Assembly: GCA_900129675.1 (NCBI GenBank)
Contig: FSRD01000001.1
Location: forward strand, 7,553,501 to 7,617,500
Direction: 5' to 3'
Source: Bradyrhizobium erythrophlei
GTDB lineage: Bacteria; Pseudomonadota; Alphaproteobacteria; Rhizobiales; Xanthobacteraceae
DNA length: 64,000 bases
Position 1 is the first letter of the stretch. The number at the start of each line of letters is the position of its first letter. The notes under the pieces are model-generated. The model saw only the letters and a list, made by a program, of their open reading frames with translations. It was not told the origin of the DNA and ran no database searches. A program made the translations under genes and the position numbers. Below are positions 35,643-42,855 of this stretch, one piece after another.

Positions 35643-35909
35643 CTACTCGGACAGCTTGAAGCAGTACCGGCGGCTGGCAGCTGCCGTGGCCTCAGCCTCA
35701 CCAGCTCCAGCTGGACCACCAGTCTCCGCTCTCGACGAACTCGAGGACCGTCCCGATCCCGCGGCGATGGCGCGCGCGCGACTATCGCGGATGATCAAAT
35801 CGGGATTGCTACATAGGCTGGCTCGCGACAGCTCGATGATGATTGACTCCGAACCGTCGTCGACTTCGAAATGAACTATCCGGCCACCAACTTGATAACG
35901 CGTGCGCAT
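35643..35909 (-). CDS. Small hypothetical protein upstream of the secretion ABC gene
   Basis: 88 residues. The N-terminal half (YQVGGRIVHFEVDDGSESII then ELSRASLC) looks like a compact beta fold, followed by an Arg/Ser/Gly/Ala-rich tail. No family recognised. It lies 67 bases upstream of the ABC gene and on its strand. Confidence 0.45.
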   Translation of the reverse strand: MRTRYQVGGRIVHFEVDDGSESIIIELSRASLCSNPDLIIRDSRARAIAAGSGRSSSSSRAETGGPAGAGEAEATAAASRRYCFKLSE

Positions 35910-36038
35910 TACGAAGCTCTAGTTAGCTGCGTTGGAGTTGCCGAGCCGTGCGCCGTTTGCATACGTCGACCGGGGTCGGCGCTGAGCGCCGGCAGCAGAT
36001 CGACTGCTGCCGGCTCCCTCAAAGCGATCACCCGCCCA

Positions 36039-36290
36039 TTAAACTACGAAGGCAAAATCCACCGGGTTGGCCTGGGACAACGACTCCGAAGCGGAACTGG
36101 AGCCCACCCCCTGGACGGCTAACGTTTGGGTCAAGGTCTCGGTGTGCGTCCAGGCGCCCATCGCATCAGCGGTCGCATTGCCAATGGCGGAGTTGAAAAG
36201 GGCGAACGACTGGACGTCGATCGACTTATCGATGCTGGCCGTGTCGTGGATAGACACCGCTTTGGTGAAGTCAATCATAGAGGCTGGCAT
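36039..36290 (-). CDS. Small Ser/Ala-rich protein, putative secretion substrate
   Basis: 83 residues, ATG at 36290 with GGAGAG upstream. Low in Lys/Arg and rich in Ser, Ala, Thr and Asp (SIDKSIDVQSFALFNSAIGN), with no Cys and no N-terminal signal peptide. It ends SLSQANPVDFAFVV, an acidic/hydrophobic C-terminus of the kind used by type I substrates. The match is compositional only. Confidence 0.55.
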   Translation of the reverse strand: MPASMIDFTKAVSIHDTASIDKSIDVQSFALFNSAIGNATADAMGAWTHTETLTQTLAVQGVGSSSASESLSQANPVDFAFVV

Positions 36291-36565
36291 ATAGCTCTCC
36301 TGTTCGTGTTGGTTTCGTGTTGATCAGCCGCAGACGCAATGACTGCGGCCATTCGCAAATGCGAACGCTGAAGGCTACAGACCGCGATTTGCGGTATCAA
36401 AGGTTCATTCGACCGATACGTCTTTTGGCGTAGCCTATGACCGCGGGGACATCATCTTTGGGACTACGGGACGGCCGATGGCGGACTGCATTGCCGAGTT
36501 CAACGCAAGAACTCACCTCGCGCGACTTCAGCGCTGCGGGCGAAATACAGATTGGATGGCTGCGG

Positions 36566-36931
36566 TTATAACAGCCCATGCAGCGACGAACTCACCAGGT
36601 CATACCCGGAGAAGGCATCGCCGCCGCCATGAACCGAGACCCACGTCAGGGAGACATCAACAGAGGTGGGCGTCGGACCATAAGGAAAATCAACCGACCA
36701 GTGGCTGCTCGAGCTCGTCATGGATCCGCCGGTCGCGATGACGTCCGTTGTGGCGCTTGTCTCTGGCGTGCCGGGGGCGGTGTCCTGGGCCACCGCGACA
36801 GCCGCCGCGACGCCGATCGCGCCGCCGGGCCACGCTGCCGTGGTGGCTGTCGTATCGGTCATCGTCCGATCGCCCAGCGCGAGGGCCGTGCTGGAGACGT
36901 CAACGAGGAACTTATCGATGCTTCCGGCCAT
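36566..36931 (-). CDS. Small Ser/Thr/Ala-rich protein, putative secretion substrate
   Basis: 121 residues from the ATG at 36931 (GGAG eleven bases upstream). It starts MAGSIDKFLVDVSSTALALG, followed by an Ala/Gly/Thr-rich middle (PGGAIGVAAAVAVAQDTAPG) and a Ser-rich beta-like end. No Cys, few charged residues, no classical signal. It shares the SID start motif and general composition with the neighbouring 83-aa protein. Confidence 0.55.
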   Translation of the reverse strand: MAGSIDKFLVDVSSTALALGDRTMTDTTATTAAWPGGAIGVAAAVAVAQDTAPGTPETSATTDVIATGGSMTSSSSHWSVDFPYGPTPTSVDVSLTWVSVHGGGDAFSGYDLVSSSLHGLL

Positions 36932-36982
36932 CGCCAATCTCCATGTGTGCCAGGAACCGATCCTATACGGATGGGCGCGCGG

Positions 36983-37738
36983 CTAGAGCGCCACGATTCC
37001 CACCGCATTCACGAATGAGAAGTGGTTTTCGATGCTAAGTGCATTGGTAAAGGTGGCGGACAAGGTGTCGGCGCCGTGCGCCTCGGCCAGTGCGAACACT
37101 TGCGCGAGGTTGCCATAGAACGGGTCCTGCCCGATCGGCAGACCATGGCCGAAGAGGTGATCAACGTCGATGACGATCGTCCCGTGCGGCGGCGTCCATC
37201 CATGAACATCTATCGAGAAGTAGTCGAGTTCCGAACGCGCCCGGGCATCATAGGGTCCACGCTCCGATTGGCCGATTTCGTGCTCGAAGATGAAATCGGC
37301 ACCCGACACATCGAGAAAGGTGTCGGCGGCGGCGAGAGCGCTGCCCGGCGTGGACGCGTGGGCCGACGACTCGAAGATCGCCTTGCCCATTGCGATCGAA
37401 TAGTCGCCCCTGTCCTCGGCAAAGTTGTCGACGAAACCGGTGACGTCAGAGGCCTCGCCCGCGGCCATCGCGCTCCCGCCGATCACGGCGAGCAGGTCAT
37501 TCGGGCTTTGGTGATCTTGATGCCAGGCACCGCGCTCGCCCCAGACAGGGTGATGATCGAACAGCTCCACGCCACGATAATCGACTGGCGCTGGGGTCGT
37601 GACTGCCGGCGCACCGTCGTCATACTCTAAACCCCCAAGCGGACCGAGATCGTCATTGCCATCATGACGATCGAACGTCTCCTGTGGGCCATGATGGCAG
37701 CCGCGGGCAGAAGCCTTGGCGTTCGCTTCGGTATTCAT
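36983..37738 (-). CDS. Asp/His-rich protein, putative secretion substrate
   Basis: 251 residues, first gene of the minus-strand run. Very rich in Asp, His, Gly and Ala. Segments of note: the His/Asp-rich N-terminus (CHHGPQETFDRHDGNDDLG), an alpha-helical middle with Ala-rich stretches, then SELDYFSIDVHGWTPPHG and a hydrophobic C-terminus (ENHFSFVNAVGIVAL). It does not contain canonical GGxGxD RTX nonapeptides. The composition suggests metal binding and export rather than a cytosolic enzyme; no family recognised. Confidence 0.6.
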   Translation of the reverse strand: MNTEANAKASARGCHHGPQETFDRHDGNDDLGPLGGLEYDDGAPAVTTPAPVDYRGVELFDHHPVWGERGAWHQDHQSPNDLLAVIGGSAMAAGEASDVTGFVDNFAEDRGDYSIAMGKAIFESSAHASTPGSALAAADTFLDVSGADFIFEHEIGQSERGPYDARARSELDYFSIDVHGWTPPHGTIVIDVDHLFGHGLPIGQDPFYGNLAQVFALAEAHGADTLSATFTNALSIENHFSFVNAVGIVAL

Positions 37739-38030
37739 GCCGCCAGTCCTGATCGATATTCGAAGTCCTCATAGTAGAAGTGCAGCCACCGCCGCGACCA
37801 GTAGCCTCATGGCCTACAGCCTTGCGGCACCGGCAGGACGAGCTGTGTTCAAGTGGTGGCCGAAGGTGGTATCTCCAAAGAGATAAGCCGGCGAAGGCCC
37901 ATAAACCGCGGATATGCGCGAACCGCGGATATGCGCGCCAATGATCAAAGGGCTCCGTTCGTTTAATCGAGACACAGGTTTTGAGTACAAGATACTCTCA
38001 TCAATCGGGAGTTGGGGACCAACGTCACTC

Positions 38031-38360
38031 TCGCCCGACAAATCTACCTCTGATCGTTGACCCATCGCCTTTACGAAATTTGGGTCTCATCGCCGCTCTC
38101 GACCGCCTGTCCGGGGCACAAAGTTTCGCCTCGCGTCGCTTACGCCGGACGACGCGGAACGATGGATCGATGCGGACGCCAATTGCAGCATGATCATCTA
38201 CAATGTCGGTGGCGCGTCGGTCGCCGACCCCAAGCATCTGAAATGGATCAAGGGCTGAGAGCGCGCGCAGCAGAAGCGCAACTGGTGATCCTGTCCGACA
38301 ATGACAGTTGTGACGAGATCTTCTCGGCGTTAACGCAAAATCGTTCCAGCGTTCCTCTGA
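38031..38360 (+). pseudogene. Decayed response regulator, paralogue of the gene at 41299
   Basis: Read with frame changes, this region matches the receiver part of the LuxR-type regulator at 41299-42087: LIVDPSPLRNLGLIAALDRL, then RLASLTPDDAERWIDADANC and SMIIYNVGGASVADPKHL, then a stop. It has at least two frame shifts, an in-frame stop after the WIKG segment, and is cut by the IS256 insertion. The DNA-binding domain is not found beyond the insertion. Confidence 0.75.
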
Positions 38361-39778
38361 GAGCTATCGCCAAATTTTGGTGACGGCCGGCCCGGTCAGG
38401 CGGCGGCGGTTATGGGCTGACGGTCGGCGGGTTTAGCGATGACCTCGATCCCGTTGTTGAATGTCACACCGAGAACGAGTTTTGGCAACTGGTTGTGGCC
38501 ATCGAGACGACGCCAGCTTTTCTGCGCGGCCTCGAGCAGCTTGAAGACCATCGCGAGCGCCGTCCTGTTGGACAGGCATCCCTTCGATCGGATCGTGCGG
38601 TGGCGCACGGTAGCGAAGGTGCTTTCAATGGGATTGGTCGTTCGCAGGTGTTTCCAGTGCTCGGCCGGGAAGTCGTAGAAAGCCAGCAGCGTGTCCCGAT
38701 CCTTGCTCAGGCAGTCGGCCGCCTTCTCGTATTTGGGCGTGTAGCTCTCGATGAAGGCGTCGAACGCCAGTTCGGCGGCGGCCTTGGTTTCGGCCATCCA
38801 GATTTCCTGCAACGCGCGTTTGGCCTTCGGCTGCTGGCTCTTCGGCAACTTGGCGAGTACGTTAGCGGTCTTGTGCACCCAGCAGCGCTGCTCGCGCGTT
38901 TTCGGCCAGACCTCACCGGCGGCCTTCCAGAACCCGAGCGCGCCATCGGCGATGGTAAGCCGCGGCGGCACGTCGAGCCCCCGCCGCTTCAGATCGAGCA
39001 GCAGATCGCGCCAGTCCTGCGCGCTCTCGCGGGCGCCATCGGTGAAGCCGACCAGTTCCTTGCGGCCTTCCGGCGTCGCGCCGATCAGCACCAGGATGCA
39101 CTGCTTTTCGTCTTCGAGGCGTGCCTGGAGATGGATGCCATCGGCCCAGATGTAGACGTAACGTTTCGCCGACAGATCGCGCCTCTGCCACGCGGTGTGT
39201 TCGTCAAGCCAGCCGTCCTTCAGGCGGCCGATGGCGGATGCCGACAATCCGGCAGCATCCTTGCCGAGCAGTGCTGCCAGCGCCTCGGAGAAGTCGCCGG
39301 TCGAGATACCCTTCAGATAAAGGATAGGCAGCAGCGTCTCGATCGATTTAGAGCGGCGCATATAGGGCGGCAGGATCGAGGGCGAGAACCGGATGCGGTC
39401 GGGGTCGGTAGCGTCCGCCTCGCGATCGCGCACACGCGGCTGGCGGACGGCGACCGGACCGATACCGGTCATCACCTCGCGCTCCGGCAGGTGACCGTGG
39501 CGCACGACCCGCTGGTGGCCGTCTGCGGTCTTCAAATCGGCATGCTTGCCGAGAAAGTCCGCGACCTCGGCCTCGACCGCCTGGGCCAACAGAACACGGG
39601 CCCCAGTACGCAAGATTTCCGTGAGTTGATCGTCGACGTTTGCTGGCTGAATCAGCTTGATGATGTTATCTTTGGACACGGCATATCGCTCCTTTGGTGG
39701 AGAAGTGGAGGCGTCAAGCACCCCCATGATATGCCGCCTTCCCGATTCCCGCCGTCACCAACTTTCAGCGATAGCTCT
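38361..39778 (-). mobile_element. IS256 family element, complete
   Basis: The ends are imperfect inverted repeats of about 27 bp (left GAGCTATCGCC...TTGGTGACGGC; right its reverse complement with a few mismatches). A perfect nine-base target duplication TTCCTCTGA flanks it at 38352-38360 and 39779-39787. It is inserted next to the response-regulator remnant. Contains one transposase gene. Confidence 0.92.
38396..39679 (-). CDS. IS256 family transposase
   Basis: About 427 residues from the GTG at 39679 (an upstream in-frame start at 39727 gives 443). DDE motifs of the mutator/IS256 type: VYIWADGIHLQARLE (first Asp), LTIADGALGFWKA (second Asp) and TTNPIESTFATVRHRT (Glu in the helix). QRCWVHKTANVLAKLP is the conserved C/H region. 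Intact. Confidence 0.9.
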   Translation of the reverse strand: MSKDNIIKLIQPANVDDQLTEILRTGARVLLAQAVEAEVADFLGKHADLKTADGHQRVVRHGHLPEREVMTGIGPVAVRQPRVRDREADATDPDRIRFSPSILPPYMRRSKSIETLLPILYLKGISTGDFSEALAALLGKDAAGLSASAIGRLKDGWLDEHTAWQRRDLSAKRYVYIWADGIHLQARLEDEKQCILVLIGATPEGRKELVGFTDGARESAQDWRDLLLDLKRRGLDVPPRLTIADGALGFWKAAGEVWPKTREQRCWVHKTANVLAKLPKSQQPKAKRALQEIWMAETKAAAELAFDAFIESYTPKYEKAADCLSKDRDTLLAFYDFPAEHWKHLRTTNPIESTFATVRHRTIRSKGCLSNRTALAMVFKLLEAAQKSWRRLDGHNQLPKLVLGVTFNNGIEVIAKPADRQPITAAA

Positions 39779-39875
39779 TCCTCTGAGGTCAGCGTGTCGT
39801 ATTCGTAAAGGTGCGGATCGGTGAAACCGTGTAGATACAAGTTCACTGGCGATAGCCGACCACCCTGGCAAGATG

Positions 39876-41155
39876 CACGGCAAGGAATCCGGGTTAACGG
39901 CTGATTTGGAGAACCTGGAGCAGGAAATCGGCGCTCCAACTTGCCCGTTTTCTGCGGGTCTTGATGCTTCCGGTGGTTTTGTGGTTGCGGAGGAGGTCGA
40001 GAGCGAAGCGGCGGACGACGGCCATGTTCTTGGCGCCATGGCCTGTCCTGTATCGCGACAGATCATCGCCGAATTCGACGTCGAGCAGCCAGTGCATGCT
40101 CTCCACCCCCAAATGGCCGCGACATCCTTTGGCAGTGCGTTCGATGTCGAGCGGCGCGGAGCAGATGTAGGTGCGGGTGTCGAAGGTCGAGCGATCGGCA
40201 TGTTCGGTCCGGGTGTCGACCTTGACGATGGTCTTGATGTTGGTGAAGCGCGGTTGCCCGGGATAGCTGCGCTCGGACACGATCCAGTCGACCGCCTTCG
40301 AGGCGGTGTAGGTGCGGGTCTCGATGCGGCCGTGACCCTTCTCGACGGTTGTTTTGGTAACCAGCTCGCTGGCCTGGGCAGTGCGGAAGTAGTCCACGAC
40401 ATCGGCTTCCAGAGTAGGCTGGTTGCCCTTCAGTGCCAGCAGGTAATCGGCTTTGTGGGCCACGATCTTGTCGGCGATGTCGACCTGACAGCCCATGGCA
40501 TCGATGGTGACCAGGGCACCTTCGAGCTGGCCGGCTTCGGCGAGCTGGTCGAGAAGCTCGGGAATAGCGGTAATCTCGTTGGTCTTCTCCGGAACCCCGA
40601 GCTGCGCCAAGGTCAGTCTTGCGGTGGTGGCATAGGCGCCGAGCGTGTGCAGGGCCTTGAGCCCCTTGCGATGGTCGTGGGTGCGGCGCGCCGTCTTTCC
40701 ATCGATGGCGATGAAATCGTGCCGATCCGGCCAGATGGCGGCGACCCAGCTATTGAAGCAGCGTTGGAACAGGACCGGATCGATGCGGTTCACCAAGTCG
40801 CGCAGCCAGCGCGCACACGGAATGCCATGATGGAAATCGGAAAACCGCCGCAGGAAATCGAGATGATGCTCGCCCCAAGCGACGATGTCGTCGAAATCAT
40901 CGCAGGAGGCGATGGTCGCGCAGGTCACCAGCAGCAGAACCTCCTTAATCGGATAGAGAATCCGCCACGCTTCCCGGTCGTCGTCGAGTTCGGAAAAGTT
41001 CTTCAAAAGAAGCGCCAAACGAGCCCGCGGGCTCTCGTCCTCGACGATCGTGTCCATCTCGATGCTCCAGCCGAATCAAAGCACCGAGGGAATCACCAAC
41101 CGCCGTCAACGCAAAATCAGCCCTTTCGGCCCGTTAACCCGAGTTCCGAGCCGTG
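39876..41155 (-). mobile_element. ISAs1 family element, complete
   Basis: Ends: left CACGGCAAGGAATCCGGGTT, right the reverse complement CACGGCTCGGAACTCGGGTT. A perfect ten-base duplication TGGCAAGATG lies at 39866-39875 and 41156-41165, so both ends are fixed. One transposase gene inside. Confidence 0.92.
39894..41057 (-). CDS. ISAs1 family transposase
   Basis: 387 residues, intact. N-terminal DDE_Tnp_1-associated region (EVLLLVTCATIASCDDFDDI, the conserved WGEHHLDFLRRF), then the DDE core: FIAIDGKTARRTHDH, ITAIPELLDQL, VTIDAMGCQVDIADKI, and the C-terminal RGHLGVESMHWLLDVEFGDD helix. Confidence 0.92.
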   Translation of the reverse strand: MDTIVEDESPRARLALLLKNFSELDDDREAWRILYPIKEVLLLVTCATIASCDDFDDIVAWGEHHLDFLRRFSDFHHGIPCARWLRDLVNRIDPVLFQRCFNSWVAAIWPDRHDFIAIDGKTARRTHDHRKGLKALHTLGAYATTARLTLAQLGVPEKTNEITAIPELLDQLAEAGQLEGALVTIDAMGCQVDIADKIVAHKADYLLALKGNQPTLEADVVDYFRTAQASELVTKTTVEKGHGRIETRTYTASKAVDWIVSERSYPGQPRFTNIKTIVKVDTRTEHADRSTFDTRTYICSAPLDIERTAKGCRGHLGVESMHWLLDVEFGDDLSRYRTGHGAKNMAVVRRFALDLLRNHKTTGSIKTRRKRASWSADFLLQVLQISR

Positions 41156-41262
41156 TGGCAAGATGTCTTAGCACTTGAAGTTGTCATGGGTCTGACGTAT
41201 CCTAGCATGCCTTCGGTTGACCCTAACGGCAGCCCCCGCTGTGTGCCTCAGAGCATCAAATT

Positions 41263-41278
41263 CAGCGCCTAAGCGCTG
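41263..41278. promoter_or_regulatory. Palindrome in the leader of the LuxR-type regulator
   Basis: CAGCGC-CTAA-GCGCTG is a perfect six-base stem only 20 bases before the ATG. It could be an operator or a small structure over the ribosome site. Unproven. Confidence 0.35.
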
Positions 41279-41298
41279 GTGGATTCATGGAGGGCAAA

Positions 41299-42087
41299 AT
41301 GACAGTTCCGAGCGCCGAACCTGGCATTTTGATCGTCGACGCTCTCCCGCTGCGAAGTATGGGCCTTAGCAGCATCCTTGGTCGTTTGGATCGTTCGTCC
41401 GCCCCCAGCAAGTTTCGGCTCATCGTACTTACTCCGGACCAAGCGGAGCAGTGGATCGATGCGGACGCGGACTGCGAAATGCTGATTTACAATGCTGGCG
41501 GTATTTCCATTGCAGATCGCGCTAATTTGCAACGGATCAAGGTCCTCAGGGCGCTCGCTCCGGACGTGCCTCTGGTGATCTTTTCCGAGAGGGAAAGTCG
41601 TGAAGAGATCATCTCAGCATTGAATGTTGGCGCGCAAGGGGTCCTCTATGCAGGAACGAACGCTGAGCTAGCGCTGCAGGCCTTCTCGGTTATCCTCAAC
41701 GGCGGATCATATTTTCCGTCGGCGATGCGGCCAAAGCGGACTGATGCGGCGCAGCGGCATCCGGTGGTCGATTACGACCCCGCCCCCTCTTGCGGCATCG
41801 GAGGTGGCAACGGCGGAGGTGGCAACGACGGCGCAGAAGATTTGGAAGACGCGGGTTCGAGAAATCGCAATCTAACAGCGAGGCAGAACGCGGTCCTCGA
41901 ACTCGTGAGCCGTGGCGACTCCAACAAGGCCATTGCGCGCCGGCTGGGGATCAGGGAAGGAACCGTCAAAGTTCATGTTCAGCAGATCCTGCGCAAGTTC
42001 GGAGTGATGAACCGCACGCAGGTCGCTGCTGTTTGCGCGAACGGCGCCGGTGATAGGAACCCGTTGAGTGAGTCCAAGCCCATGTGA
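41299..42087 (+). CDS. LuxR-family regulator with atypical receiver domain
   Basis: 262 residues from the ATG at 41299, which has GGAGGG five bases upstream. The N-terminal part is receiver-like (GILIVDALPLRSMGLSSIL), but the position after beta-3 that normally holds the phosphorylated Asp reads MLIYNAGG, so phosphorylation there is not expected. A Gly/Asn-rich linker leads to a NarL/LuxR helix-turn-helix (LTARQNAVLELVSRGDSNKA, IARRLGIREGTVKVHVQQIL). It probably acts as a non-phosphorylated DNA-binding regulator. A decayed paralogue lies at 38031. Confidence 0.82.
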   Translation: MTVPSAEPGILIVDALPLRSMGLSSILGRLDRSSAPSKFRLIVLTPDQAEQWIDADADCEMLIYNAGGISIADRANLQRIKVLRALAPDVPLVIFSERESREEIISALNVGAQGVLYAGTNAELALQAFSVILNGGSYFPSAMRPKRTDAAQRHPVVDYDPAPSCGIGGGNGGGGNDGAEDLEDAGSRNRNLTARQNAVLELVSRGDSNKAIARRLGIREGTVKVHVQQILRKFGVMNRTQVAAVCANGAGDRNPLSESKPM

Positions 42088-42412
42088 AATACGCGCGCCG
42101 GGGCCCGTACGTACAACGTAGACGCTGCGACGTCTGGGCGCTTTAGAGGGCGCATTTGTTGGGGCGCGCTTCGGTTCACACAGGGGCCCACTATCATAGG
42201 AACGAATGCGGCCGTCCGAAACGTGACTTTGAATTGAAACACTAAGGCCAGGGCCCCGTCGCTATAGCAGCATCCCCATAATCTTCGAACTTGTGTTTCG
42301 ATGTCTCATTACTCAAATCGGTGTTCCAGGATTCCGATGAGCACTCGTCCGGATTGGACAAGCGAACCGGCGGCTCTGCAATTGGCGTGGTCTGCGTAGC
42401 TGGCGGCGTTGA

Positions 42413-42676
42413 ATTGCCTGCAGTATCGGCGTCTGCAGTGGGGCGGCCGCCGCGCAGCCGGCGGCTCCGCCCGCGGGTTACAAGATCGAAGAGAAATACA
42501 CCCAGAAATCGCCGGACGGCGCGATAACGATCGAGCAATACCTGAACAAGGATACGGACGACTGGAAATGGCAGTTCTGGGTTCATTCCGTCCTACGCAA
42601 TGCGGACGATCGAAGGTGGCCAGGGCGCGTCGCTCCCTGCGACGATAGCGGGTATATGATGAACTTTCGGCCATAA
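42413..42676 (+). pseudogene. C-terminal piece of a small secreted-type protein
   Basis: The frame reads SGAAAAQPAAPPAGYKIEEK, then YTQKSPDGAITIEQYLNKDT and DDWKWQFWVHS, ending in NFRP-stop. The codon pattern is good, but just upstream the frame has a stop (TGA at 42410) and no start codon, so the signal-peptide part seems frameshifted away. The 5' end of the interval is the first open codon. Family unknown. Confidence 0.4.
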
Positions 42677-42855
42677 CTGTGTGCTACTTCACATTATGTC
42701 TTTGTCGCTCGGTCTATTTTGCGGACTTGCATGGGGCACGCGTGCGCGATGCGCAGCGAACGTCTCGATCACGCATACCCTCATTCAGTTTGCACTGCCT
42801 CAGCGAGGGCAGCGCAAATCGTCAAAGGGTCGCCTCTTGTTAGGGAGCGCGTGAC

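Noticed and set aside
36983..37738. RTX toxin interpretation of the Asp/His-rich protein
   Set aside because: No GGxGxD nonapeptide repeats are present despite the acidic composition and the nearby secretion genes.
38495..39808. 437-codon plus-strand frame
   Set aside because: Antisense of the IS256 transposase; contains no motif of its own.
39873..41171. 432-codon plus-strand frame
   Set aside because: Antisense shadow of the ISAs1 transposase, extending through both element ends.
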